Origin: Axinella damicornis
Lineage: Eukaryota; Porifera; Demospongiae; Axinellida; Axinellidae
Reading direction: 5' to 3'
NCBI GenBank assembly: GCA_963931865.1
Contig: OZ007511.1
Location: forward strand, 6,404,626-6,468,625
DNA: 64,000 bases
This document shows positions 1 through 9,839 of the stretch, one piece after another. The notes under the pieces are model-generated. The model worked only from the letters and a program-made list of their open reading frames with translations, searched no databases and had not been told where the DNA came from. Positions within the stretch are counted from its first letter, which is position 1, and every line of letters begins with the position of its first letter. Position numbers and translations under genes: made by a program.

Positions 1-203
1 TATCAAGCTAAAGTTTAGTGTGCTATAAATATAAAGTTCAGTCATGGGATCGATCCTGAGGCGTCTGATTTGTTGAGGGTCATGTGAGTAACAACAATTA
101 CCACATACCGTATACCGAGAAATTTTGGCGGCCAATAAATGGCTTGGTAAAAAATCGTCGGATTTAAAATTTGGCGATCGCGACAGAAAAGTATGACGTA
201 ACT

Positions 204-240
204 TAGCCTCGTTCACGTCTCAGGCCTGGGAATGAGGTTA
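204..240. mobile_element. 37-bp inverted-repeat MITE, TAGCCTCG family
   Basis: The element starts TAGCCTCGTTC and ends GGGAATGAGGTTA, an imperfect inverted repeat. It is flanked by identical 9-bp direct repeats GACGTAACT (195-203 and 241-249), which fits a target-site duplication. It is one of the shortest members of the family described in the findings. Confidence 0.75.
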
Positions 241-802
241 GACGTAACTATGTGCACCACAAATGTGACGTGACTTCACAAGATCGGGAAGCAGGACAAA
301 GACTAGCCGGCTACGAGGCTAGATGGAGACGTACGAAACAGAGAGCAGTGTCATGGCCATCATGTTTTTCAGCGGCATCTGGAGGCACATGATCGGCGAA
401 CAGCTATCCGGGAGCTGCCGGAGGTCAGCAATGGCCATGATGTGTACGCTGTGGCAGTGATGCACGACCCAGGACAGGTACACAATCGGCCATGACCGCA
501 TGTTCAGCAGTCTGTAGTCTGTCTACGTTTTTAATTTGGTGCACAGCATGTGAAATAGTAGGCGCTTCTCCGCAGACCTCTCAGCAGGTAATACGTTGGG
601 TCTTGCAATCTCAAGGTGAACTTGCCTCCCGCGCGTGCCGACAGTCGATCTAGCTGGCCAGCCAATATCGGCGATTTTATAATTTGGCGATTGGCTTCCG
701 AATCGCCAAATCGCCAAATTGAAATGGTCAACAAAAATTTACCGGAGTACGCTACAATGAGATCAATGCCTACTAAGCAGCAACAAGTGATGACATCATT
801 GA

Positions 803-1030
803 GAATGGTCTAGTCCCGTACTTCTGTATCCTGAAAGACAGGGTGAACTTGTTGAACAAGTGAAGAGGGCTCTGTCCATTCTTGATAGCCTCCCTCCACC
901 TCTCGCCAGCTTTTCCGACTGGGACCTGCAGGTCGGACAGCTGGAGAAGGTACTAGTCAAACGGGTCATCTTGGTGTTTCACGACAGTGGAGACTGCTCT
1001 GTGAGCATTCTTCAGTTCCTGGGTTTCTAG
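803..1030 (+). other. Open frame of 75 codons, possible coding exon remnant
   Basis: One plus frame stays open from 803 to a TAG at 1028-1030. It has a protein-like composition, including the stretches LVEQVKRALSILDSL and KRVILVFHDSGDCSVSILQF. There is no ATG near its start. I could not pick clear splice sites and do not recognise the family. It may be an internal or terminal exon, a relic, or chance. The flanking sequence (1-800) holds AT-rich inverted repeats (TTTGGCGATT motifs near 170 and 680-715) but no other coding signal. Confidence 0.25.
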
Positions 1031-2000
1031 TCCATATGGGAGTGAGGTTCCATCAGACAGATCTCCCTCATTCGGTGGGGAGGAGGGAAGGGTGGTGAAT
1101 TCATCTGAATAGCACATCAAGCAACAGACAACATGTCAATTACACACACAAAAAGAAAAAAATTATCTGAAAGATTTAGTGATGGCCTGTCATACCACAC
1201 TTCTCGAAGGCACAAGGGAAATGCCTCATTCTCTGTACCCATGGCAGAGGAGCAGCACACATGCCCGTCCATGGGAGAGGAGCAGGCTGAGGCTCACACA
1301 CAGGTACTTTTACTGTGACACAATATGCTCCACTGTCATGGGTCCCAGTGGTTTAGTGGTAAGAGCACACAACTATGATTCATCAGGTCTCATGTATGTA
1401 CTGGCTGTGCAAAATTGAATGTACAGTATGCATCTTCAAGATAGGATGCCATGTTTCGTAAACCATTTCCATTATTATGCCGACCTTCCACCTTGAATGG
1501 ACCACCTAAATGAAAGACCCAATTGAAGCTGCAGACACTTTGGGAAATGTAGGCACGTACGTACAATTGCAAACTACTGATCTTCACAAAAACCCCGTCC
1601 ACTTCTTCGAAATATAACCTTCTGGTTTTCTGAAGAAGCTTTCTGGTTTGTGGTGAAGCTGCCCCACAAACAGATTTTGAAAAAGCGATCATCCTTTAAG
1701 ACCCGTGCCAAATGTGCAATACACCCACTTTAAATACACGTTAACTAACTACTTGTATAACCAGTGGTCACACTGTCCCTTCCCTTACCCTGTTTTCATC
1801 AGTGGACTGAACAGAGATATTCTCCAGCATAACTCCCAGGGGTGGGCAGGGTCAGCACCACTGTCCTCATAACGAATATGGATGTCATTCACTACAACCT
1901 ACACAGAGAAGTATAATGTCTAGGATTTCTATTAGGAAGTGGTTATAGTAATGGCAATTCCTTCAAACGTCATAATCAAGCTCCACAGGTCAAACTTCAC
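1031..2000. other. No supported gene
   Basis: Short frames only. A stretch at about 1345-1385 (GGTTTAGTGGTAAGAGC) resembles the 5' half and box A of a tRNA, so it may be a piece of a tRNA-derived SINE. No box B follows. Confidence 0.3.
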
Positions 2001-2007
2001 CTGGAGG

Positions 2008-2105
2008 TTAGCAAGGCCACCATGATATATACATTGCTCCAGGCCCTCTCCCTTGGTGGGGAGACTGGTAGCAAGGCCACCATGATACATTGCCCCAGGC
2101 CCTCT
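2008..2105 (+). repeat. Two-copy tandem duplication, unit about 50-60 bp
   Basis: The motif AGCAAGGCCACCATGATA followed by an ATTGC[T/C]CCAGGCCCTCTC block occurs twice in a row. No coding potential seen. The downstream stretch 2106-2738 holds nothing I can identify. Confidence 0.6.
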
Positions 2106-2738
2106 CTCTCTCCTTTGAGAATGAGTCAGATACAGATATAGGGGACGAAAATGGTTCTCACTTCAGACCACGGTACGTGCACGGCGAACCTTCATCGGAC
2201 TCTGACTTTAACCATGGATTATAATTATTACCCATGCTTTCACGACTAGTCACACTTAACTTTCCACGTCGAGAGTGAGACGTTCACGGATGACACGGAA
2301 ACCAGAAAGCAGTGAGTGCAGTGCAAAAGCATGAAGATGCTACGAGAGGCCATCTAGACAACTGGAAAATGACGGTGAAAAAATTTTTCCATGCGCTTCG
2401 CGCGGATTGCTTCGTGCCCTTGTTCACCACTGCACTGGCTACCTTCGCCTGTGCCTGGATGATATAGCACCCCCCTTAAATATTTTCCTGGATCCGCCCC
2501 CGACTCTGTACAAGGTCTAGTAGCTACATATGTGCAGTGAATAATGTTGAGGTTCAGTGTAACATAACCAATCCCTCCCTTGGCTGCCAACTCACGTCGC
2601 TGGGTTGGGTTGAGGCGGTCCTGCTATGATGTACAGCTGGTCTATCCTCACCACTCATGGCTGAATCTTGATGTAGCGTACCGGAGTAATCTGTAGCTTC
2701 AGCTTCCCAATGTATCCTGATTATGGCAAACAATGTGC

Positions 2739-2990
2739 CTGAATATACAGTGAACAGTATACTCTGCATATACTCAGTGAACAGTATACTCTGCATATAC
2801 TCAGTGAACAGTATAGTCTGCATACCAACCCAGTGAACAGTATACTCCACTACCAACGCAGTGAACGGCGTACTTGATCTGCATAATACTAGCTAACTCA
2901 GTGAACTGTATACTCCACATATACCAACGCTATGAACGGCATACTCTGCATATTCTAACTCAGTGAACAGTATACTCTGAATATTGTGTG
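2739..2990 (+). repeat. Minisatellite, unit about 27 bp
   Basis: Degenerate tandem copies of CAGTGAACAGTATACTCTGC plus a short AT-rich tail. The first three copies are very similar and later ones diverge. The stretch 3000-4020 beyond it has no clear gene, though a CACTCCTGGTAG motif near 3630 recurs inverted at about 3765 and elsewhere (37.4 kb, 60.2 kb). Confidence 0.75.
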
Positions 2991-4016
2991 AACAGTTCTG
3001 TGTGACTAGGTTGATATATACGCATCTGACTAAAACAGACAAAAGCTTTAAGCCACAGAGCCTGTGCCACTGAACAATTTGGTAGCTTTAAGCCTGTCCT
3101 GTTGAGCAACTGGGAAGCTTTAAGCCGTCTGATTGTGCAACTGCACAGCTTATGGTTACGATGCACAATTCGGACTACATTTTTTGCTGGGAACTTAGCC
3201 GCTGTATATCTCAGGAACTATTAATCTGAAAGAAGTTGCATTCCAACATCACATGAAAGTAGCATGAACTGCTGGAACAAGAAAGTAAAATGCTGGAAGG
3301 TATTTGGACCTAGGCAATATGACTCACTGCTCAAGCGCTTTTGCGTCAAATTACTGAGGGGCATGCAGAAGACCAACCCTCAAAAATTCTCTGGCACTAC
3401 TACACAGTACTTCCTAGGTCGTGACGAAGAGATATTCGGCAATCTGTGTATATTATAGCTGTCTGCACCACAACTTACCGGATCATCCAACAAGAACATG
3501 CTCAAGGCAAGCATAATCTTTGTTTCATGCCATGATTTCTTTTCATGCAAAATACACTACCTAGGCTACCTGTGCAACAAGTCTAAATACATGAGAAACA
3601 ATTTTTCCCTAGTTTATTTCAAGGGGCAACCACACTCCTGGTAGCCGCGTTGCAGCCAGTTGCAATTTGCTGGTTGTGCAAGCTAATTTCATTCCAATTA
3701 ACACGTCACGTGAGGACCATGCTCGGTCACTTGATCAGTATTATTAAATGGCACAATTTTCCCCCTACCAGGAGTGTAAATATTTGAGGCAAAGTATAAG
3801 ACCTCCTTAGTCTGAGGTTAATTGAGTTTGTACTTGTACCACTTGAATAAAATTAAGTTAAACTAATGAAGGCTGGCTATCAGTTCCAATGAATTTCATT
3901 ATGTTGCATAATCAGCTGGGCACTGACTGCATGACATGAGACTGTGCACACGCTGTGCATTGCGTAGTTCTGTCTGTGTGTGCAATCGCCTAGCATAGCA
4001 CTATAGCAGCACACTA

Positions 4017-4020
<4 letters not shown>

Positions 4021-4050
<30 letters not shown>
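4021..4050 (+). repeat. (TC)n microsatellite
   Basis: About fifteen TC dinucleotides in a row. No gene assigned in 4050-4860. Confidence 0.9.
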
Positions 4051-4054
<4 letters not shown>

Positions 4055-4870
4055 GCAGCAAGTGTTCCACGTCATTCAAGCACTCCTGCTGTGTCTTGTT
4101 TCCAGTTCCTGCAGCTACACACACGAAGAGATTATTCCTGCTCACTAAGAAACTCTGGGAGCAGTAGTAGTAATGCCTTGCTAGAATGATGTTGCAGTAT
4201 GGCACTCGTATATTTGCTGATTACGCATCCTGTACTTTCGAAATGGCTGCATGGGCTTACTTTCGAAATGGGCGGGCTTATTTCGGGAGAGGGGTCCTCG
4301 AAGATACGCCCATCCCTCTCTTTGAGCAGCCAGTTCATCGCCCATGGGCCGAGAGACTATAGTCTACGGTATAGCTACGGTATCTCATTGTTTTATGTAA
4401 ACAACCTGGCAGCTCCAGTTGCGCAGCTGGTCTCACAGTGACTGCACGACGAATTTGGACTGTCAGTAGCCAGACCATTTCCTTTCATACCTGTTGAAGG
4501 TATGTTCCTATATAACCTCCCATCATATTTTGGCATTGAACTCTCTATAAGCATCGTATAATTATTTCTGGCAAAATGGAAGTCAAAATAATAGTAACTG
4601 CAGTTTGCAAACATGGCCACTTGGTTGTTGGGTTCTAGCACTCAAGGTTACTTCATCTTAGATGTACCTTTCAGCAGGCCTATGGAGAGCTGATCAGTGA
4701 CCAAGTTGCCCAACGTACGTCAGACGCTCCATCGACGGCTCCAGGATAGAGGGCTTAGGTGGGTGATCGATACGACTGTTATCATACTTAGCACGGAGAG
4801 TTCTTGCGTCATTTCGACTCCATCGATCCCTTTGCTGGTCCAGACACTTCGCTCAGTAGTGCCGGCGCCC

Positions 4871-4922
4871 TAGCCTCGTACCCAGGCCCTCACGGGGAAC
4901 GCGGAACTGGGTATGAGGGCTA
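4871..4922. mobile_element. 52-bp inverted-repeat MITE, TAGCCTCG family
   Basis: Begins TAGCCTCGTACCCAGG and ends CTGGGTATGAGGGCTA. The flanks CCGGCGCCC (4862-4870) and CTGGCGCCC (4923-4931) match at 8 of 9 bases, consistent with an aged 9-bp target-site duplication. Confidence 0.75.
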
Positions 4923-4989
4923 CTGGCGCCCGGCGCCCATGGCCGGCTCCAGTATCGTGAAAATTACTGAGCACTACACTACACCCACA

Positions 4990-5310
4990 AGACCATGTGC
5001 CTGGTCACTGATTGGACTACACAGTGTGAGACGCAACTGTGCTGGACATAGCACACACATACACATGATAGGCTTCATTATCCACTAGGAGAATGCATGG
5101 CATCGTGGGGCGAGTGTGAGCGAGTGTGAGCGAGTGCAATGCAGAATGATTATTAAATAATCATTCTGCATTGCACTCGCTCACACTCGCCCCACGATGC
5201 CATGCATTCTCCTAGTGGATAATGAAGCCTATCATGTGTATGTGTGTGCTATGTCCAGCACAGTTGCGTCTCACACTGTGTAGTCCAATCAGTGACCAGG
5301 CACATGGTCT
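4990..5310. mobile_element. Foldback element, two 155-160 bp arms
   Basis: The left arm from AGACCATGTGCC is repeated in reverse complement up to GGCACATGGTCT at 5310, almost without mismatch, around an AT-rich centre near 5155. The left arm has one extra 10-bp unit (GCGAGTGTGA) compared with the right. Such a long near-perfect palindrome suggests a recent foldback transposon or a palindromic duplication. A diverged piece of the same arm (GGGGCGAG with flanking sequence) lies near 19105-19160, which supports a dispersed family. Apparent reading frames here are translations of the palindrome. Confidence 0.75.
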
Positions 5311-5717
5311 GTACCTTCTCGCCTGTGGTGACAGCTCAAACTCTGGACGAAGTCCGCACTTAGCTAGCTACCTGTTCACCAACCTCAAACCTGTAGCTAC
5401 ATGTCCTGCAGAACACAATGCATGGTGTGCTAGACCAGTGCATATACGTAGGCCTCTGTGGTGGGCACATGTGTGTCATATTATGATTTCTGTCACCTCA
5501 GTCATGCAACATTGGACGGGCTGCTTTGGCAGGGGACATTATTTGACTGACTGTGAATGCAAATTTTGCATATGTGATATTTACTGGGGCATTATATAGG
5601 CACCTCATGCTGAAATAGGCGGCAGCAAGCCATTTATGCATATCTTGTCTTTGATTTGAGGAGTACAAGCATAATTATGCTATAGAGGCCTGTGTGGCTA
5701 GGTGAAGTAGACATCTT

Positions 5718-6287
5718 AGCCTGGAGGTTCACAAGAACTTGTTTTTCAACCAAACGTTTCGACCACACTGCGGTGGCACAGCCACCTATGTAGGACAGAC
5801 GGAGATCACTCAACACCAGATTAAAACAGCACAGAGCAGCACTGACGAATGCCCGTCCTGAGCGATCTGCTGTTGCAGAATTGAACATGCGATAGACACA
5901 GGACACACCATCGACTGGGGCAACACCCAAGTGAAGGCGGTCATGCCTTTTTTCTGGCAAAGGTGCACCATGGAGACCTGGCACATGGGAAACCAGCCCA
6001 ATCCCCTCAACCGGGAGGAAGGCATCCTGCGTCATGTGTATGATGGACTCATCCGTGAGAACACCCCTCCCCCAATGCGTGCACAGAACAGTCAGCAGCA
6101 ATAATCTGATTTCCGGTCGCGTGCTACCTCTGTAGGTCACACGTCTTGCCAGTTTTCTCAGTTTTGTCATTTGTGTACCTATAAGAGTGTCCGTTGATGT
6201 GTTGTATTGTATTACCACTGAAGAAGACCACCGTAGTGTGGTCGAAACATTTGGTTGAAAAACAAGTTCTTGTTGAACCTCCAGGCT
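5718..6287 (+). mobile_element. Penelope-like retroelement fragment: GIY-YIG end plus inverted terminal copies
   Basis: The plus strand between about 5775 and 6055 encodes, in pieces, the C-terminal GIY-YIG endonuclease of Penelope-like elements: a TYVGQTE core, then RLKQHRAAL, RSAVAE, EHAIDTGHTIDWGN, and finally WHMGNQPNPLNREEGILRHV. At least three frameshifts interrupt it, so it is dead or mis-assembled. No reverse transcriptase is present. The fragment is bracketed by an inverted repeat of about 57-60 bp (5718-5774 and 6228-6287, sharing GTTTTTCAACCAAA and its complement), matching the inverted terminal copies known in this class. Copies of ACAAGCATAATTAT lie outside both ends (5665 and 6299). 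A 222-codon frame on the minus strand is antisense to this fragment. Confidence 0.75.
6218..6254 (+). ncRNA. Hammerhead-ribozyme-like motif in the Penelope terminal repeat (candidate)
   Basis: The order CTGAAGA (6218-6224), a 6-bp hairpin GACCAC/GTGGTC, then GAAAC (6244-6248) and a downstream GTT matches the core order of hammerhead ribozymes, which are known in Penelope-like terminal repeats. Against activity: one extra A sits between the core and stem II, stem III is minimal, and I see no good stem I. It is probably a degenerate or non-functional relative. Confidence 0.35.
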
Positions 6288-6298
6288 ACTGTAAAGAT

Positions 6299-6366
6299 AC
6301 AAGCATAATTATAGGTACACTGTGCAAGTGAAAGATACAAGCATAATTATAGGTATACTGTGCACA
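6299..6366 (+). repeat. Short direct repeat
   Basis: GATACAAGCATAATTATAGG followed by TA[C/T]ACTGTGCA occurs twice in tandem. The core also appears once at 5665 on the other side of the Penelope-like fragment. Confidence 0.6.
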
Positions 6367-6884
6367 GCACCATGGAGCCAGTGACCATGGAGCCAGTGAC
6401 CATGGTGTCCGAGTTGAACCTCAAGCAGAGTACCCAGCCACTGTGGTGGTCTAGTCTGTACACCATTGAACCATCTTTCACATCCCGCAGCCTGCAGGAA
6501 GGGAAGTGCACATGAAACTTTCTACCATAACTACAGCCAGAGGTAGCCTTCCTGACTTCACTTGGAAGAACTCTCTTTGGAGGTACCTTGTACTAGGCAA
6601 TCTTGTTGCACCATGCGTGTCTGGCCAGCCATTTAATATTGCTGGGTAGTGTATATGGATAGTAGGTAGGGTCGGGAGCACATCGAGTCAACGAAGCCTG
6701 GTGGGCCGTTAGTGATCTCGAGACAAGGAGTAAGCAACTCACACTACTCAGGCAAGCACAAAGCTTCTCAGGGAGTCAAAGCGTGTCTGTGCTCAAGGAC
6801 TCACAATTTTGTGGGAGAACTGCATGCATGGATCATGTTAAACAGATTGCAGATGTCACTCATCACCCTCCAATTGTCACTCAC

Positions 6885-7400
6885 CCTCAACCATCACACC
6901 CCCATTACCTCAACTGTCACACTCCCATTCCCTCAACTGTAACACCCCCATTACCTCAACTGTCACACTCGCATTCCCTCAACTGTCACACTCTCATTCC
7001 CTCAACTGTAACACCCCCATTACCTCAACTGTCACACTCGCATTCCCTCAACTGTCACACTCCCATTCCCTCAACTGTCACACTCCCATTCCCTCAACTG
7101 TCACACTCCCATTCTGTCACACTCCCACCATTCCCTCAACTGTCACACTCCCATTACCTCAACTGTCACACTCCCATTACCTCAACTGTCATACTCCCAT
7201 TCCCTCAACTGTCACACTCCCATTCTGTCACACTCCCACCATTCCCTCAACTGTCACACTCCCATTCTGTCACACTCCCATTCTGTCACACTCCCACCGT
7301 TCCCTCAACTGTCACACTCCCATTCTGTCACACTCCCACCATTCCCTCAACTGTCACACTCCCATTACCTCAACTGTCACACTCTGAGTCCCTCAACTAG
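6885..7400 (+). repeat. Minisatellite, 21-23 bp unit
   Basis: About twenty copies of CATTCCCTCAACTGTCACAC with variants (ATTACC, ATTCTG). The long frames here (PFPQLSHSH repeats) are translations of the repeat and not evidence of a protein. Confidence 0.9.
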
Positions 7401-7530
7401 TTGAGGGAATCAGAGTGTGACAGAATGGAAGTGTGACAATAGCGAGGGAATGTGAGTGTGACAGCTGTCACACTCACATTCCCTCGCTATTGTCACACTT
7501 CCATTCTGTCACACTCCCATTCCCTCAACT
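7401..7530. repeat. Palindrome derived from the minisatellite
   Basis: Near-perfect inverted repeat centred between 7464 and 7465 (ACAG/CTGT), arms of about 60 bp built of the same GTGTGACA units as the adjacent minisatellite. It looks like an inversion junction of the array. Confidence 0.8.
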
Positions 7531-7567
7531 GTCACACTCCCCTCATCATCACACAATCACCAATCCC

Positions 7568-7955
7568 GGGCTAGCAGTGAGGCCTAAGATCTGGGGGTGG
7601 GGCTAGCAGTGATGCCTAAGATCTGGGGGTGGGGCTAGCTGTGAGGCCTAAGATCTGGGGTGTGGGGCTAGCTGTGAGGCCTACGGTCTGGGGTGGGGCT
7701 AGCTCTGAGGCCTACAGTCTGGGGGTGGGGCTAGCTGTGAGGCCAACGGTCTGGGGGTGGGGCTAGCTGTGAGGCCTAAGATCTAGGGGGTGGAGCTAGC
7801 TGTGAGGCCTAAGATCTGGGGTGTGGGGCTAGCTGTGAGGCCTACGGTCTGGGGTGGGGCTAGCTCTGAGGCCTACAGTCTGGGGGTGGGGCTAGCTGTG
7901 AGGCCAACGGTCTGGGGGTGGGGCTAGCTGTGAGGCCTAAGATCTGGGGGTTGGA
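7568..7955 (+). repeat. Minisatellite with higher-order structure
   Basis: About twelve units of 31-32 bp with core GGGGCTAGCTGTGAGGCC. Variant units recur in the same order (AAGATCT, ACGGTCT, CTCTGAGG, CCAACGG) about 160 bp apart (from about 7640 and about 7802), so a five-unit block was duplicated. It ends about 15 bp beyond the splice donor of the WD40 exon at 7972, so it lies inside that gene's intron. Confidence 0.85.
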
Positions 7956-7971
7956 TCACTGTACACTGTAC

Positions 7972-8080
7972 CTGATGGTGGTATCTTCTGATCCAGAGAT
8001 GATGACTCTGTCATCATACTGCAGGCACCTCACAATATCAGTGTGACCCCGCAGCCCTTCAGAGACTTGCAGTCCCAGAT
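7972..8080 (-). CDS. WD40-repeat exon of the beta-TrCP-like gene (broken)
   Basis: On the minus strand an exon is bounded by an acceptor (CTCATCACAG) and a donor (CATCAG/GTACAG). It opens with IWDCKSLK in one frame and continues in another as LRGHTDIVRCLQYDDRVI then SGSEDTTIR. This is the end of one WD blade and most of the next, closest in wording to the beta-TrCP/Fbxw11 propeller. The two halves are out of frame and several residues between blades are missing, so there is a small deletion or sequence error. It is on the same strand as the F-box exons and downstream of them, as expected for one gene. Exons for the remaining blades were not found. Confidence 0.6.
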
Positions 8081-8223
8081 CTGTGATGAGTGAAAGGGGA
8101 GGTAAGGTGTCATAACTACAGATTACACAAGTGTGTTGTTACCTGGCAGCAGAAAATTCCCTCTCTTGTATATACAGTACATGGTGCTACCTAGGTTAGC
8201 AGAACATTGTTAAATTAATTTAA

Positions 8224-8451
8224 CCCTTTAGCAACCAATGCCTGTAAAACCGAACATCAGACTTGAAGCAGGTTTGTTTTGTTTTGTTTGATCACGAGGG
8301 GTTTACCACAATGGTGGCCAATGAAGGCCTAGAGAAAGCAGAGGTTTTTAAACCAGGTCCCCTAGGACTGACAGTTTTTTGGGGTAGGGCTGAGACCGAC
8401 AGGACGTGCATGTGCTCATGTCGGATATATCCGGCTACATCGGGGAAAGGG
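8224..8451. mobile_element. piggyBac-like MITE with TTAA target site
   Basis: The termini are CCCTTTAGC and GGAAAGGG, directly flanked by TTAA at 8220-8223 and 8452-8455. TTAA duplication with CCYT ends is the hallmark of piggyBac-type non-autonomous elements. It sits in an intron of the minus-strand F-box gene. The internal sequence has no convincing gene. Confidence 0.6.
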
Positions 8452-8499
8452 TTAATGTCCCCTCTAAAGGATATGAAGGTAACCCTTCTCCTCGAAAAT

Positions 8500-8572
8500 G
8501 CACTCAGTGAAGCCAGAACCTGGGACCTCTAGGTCCACAGTCCAGCACTTTTACCACTTGGCCACCTTGCAG
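8500..8572 (-). repeat. tRNA-derived SINE piece
   Basis: Read on the minus strand, GGTGGCCAAGTGGTAAAAGT gives a good polymerase III box A, followed by a GGTCCCAGGTTCTGG stretch resembling a decayed box B. The cloverleaf is not intact, so this is a SINE head rather than a tRNA gene. Confidence 0.5.
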
Positions 8573-8970
8573 GTAATGTCACTTCCAGGCAGTGGTACCA
8601 TAGAGAGATGCAGGAAGAGAGGGTGGGTGAAAATGGCATGTCCATGTCTGGGCTTGGCTGTGGAAAGCCAAGAGTCAGGTAGGTAATTTGTCGAGTTTTT
8701 ACCATAGAATTAATAGAAAACAGCCTCCAATTCTAGTACCCAAAGCCACGGTTTCAGCTAGAGCATGTTTACATAGCATTGTAGACATAGCATTGTAGAC
8801 TTCAGATGGCTGAGAGGAAACTGAAAGACAGATCTCCAATGTAGAACTGGCAGATAGGGTTATCTTCTAATACTGAAACAGAAACAGCATTTTCATATAG
8901 GTCAAAATCAACAGACCCCGTCTATTATGATCTCATAAACACACCTGAACACTATACACAATGAACTCAC

Positions 8971-9354
8971 ATCGATATCCCTGATGCTGTTGGGGCAGAG
9001 TTGTCTGTACAACTCATGTGTCACCCCTTCTGAGGAGTAGCATGACGGAAGAGGTATTTGCCCCTATGGAGAGTAAGGGAGAGGCAACATGAAATCCACC
9101 TTTCCATCCATCCATTCTTACTTCTGTCTGCCCTCTGTTATCCCCCGTCCCTTCTCCCGTCACTCACCATCCTCTTCTCTCAGACAGCCCCCTCCACACA
9201 AGGTCGGATCTCACATTCTTCTCAATCATTTTCTTCCACAGCAGATCTCTAGCAATGACCTGGTACCAGTTGCTGCACACTTGCTCCGCACGGCATAGTG
9301 ATCGTGTGTCGTTAAGGTAGGACAGGATCTTGATGTTGTAGGCTATGAGGTGGC
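8971..9354 (-). CDS. Beta-TrCP-like F-box protein, two adjacent exons
   Basis: Minus-strand exon 9168-9354 (acceptor CACCAG, donor GGATG/GTGAGTG) encodes an F-box: [20 protein letters not shown], then a [18 protein letters not shown] stretch and RGLSERRG. This closely follows the F-box of beta-TrCP/Fbxw11, the substrate receptor of SCF ubiquitin ligases that recognises phosphodegrons. The next exon, 8971-9063 (acceptor CTCCATAG, donor GAT/GTGAGT), continues in phase as [13 protein letters not shown], then after a one-base break as [17 protein letters not shown], the linker between F-box and WD40 propeller. The break is at a GGGG run. The N-terminal dimerisation domain and most WD exons were not found. 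It is either a decaying copy or a real gene with indel errors. Confidence 0.75.
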
Positions 9355-9357
9355 CTG

Positions 9358-9392
<35 letters not shown>

Positions 9393-9698
9393 TGTGTGTG
9401 TGTGTGGTGTGTGTGTGTGTGTACATGGGTGTGTGTGTGCGTGTGTGTGTGTGTGTGGTGTGTGTGTGGTGTGTGTGTGGTGTGTGTGGTGTGTGTGTGT
9501 GTGTATGTGCGTGTGCGTGTGTGTGGTGTGTGTGTGTGTGTGTGTGTACATGGGTGTGTGCGTGTGCGTGTGTGTGTGTGTGGTGTGTGTGTGTGTGTGT
9601 GCGTGTGCGTGCGTGTACGTATGTGTGTGTGTGTGTGTGTACATGGGTGTGTGTGTGTGTACATGAGTGTATGTGTGTGGTATGTGTGTGTGTGTAAT

Positions 9699-9780
<82 letters not shown>

Positions 9781-9838
9781 ATGTGTGTGCATGTGTGTGA
9801 TTGTGTATGTTGTTGAGTGTGTTTGTGTGTGCATACAA
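9358..9838 (+). repeat. Large (GT)n/(AC)n microsatellite at a splice acceptor
   Basis: About 480 bp of GT dinucleotides with interspersed GTAC, GCGT and TGGG variants. On the minus strand it reads (CA)n and runs directly into the CACCAG acceptor of the F-box exon at 9354, so it occupies the place of the polypyrimidine tract. The Cys-Val and His-Thr frames here are repeat translations. Confidence 0.95.
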
Positions 9839-9839
9839 G

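Noticed and set aside
4804..5599. Two frames of 94 and 125 codons
   Set aside because: Both run through the arms of the 320-bp palindrome and mirror each other.
5634..6302. 222-codon minus-strand frame
   Set aside because: Antisense to the Penelope-like GIY-YIG region, whose motifs are on the plus strand.
6783..7400. 205-codon frame rich in PFPQLSHSH repeats
   Set aside because: It is the 21-23 bp minisatellite read in a frame compatible with its period; no flanking coding signal.
6885..7955. CRISPR-like array
   Set aside because: Contiguous minisatellite units without unique spacers, in a eukaryotic intron context; no cas genes.
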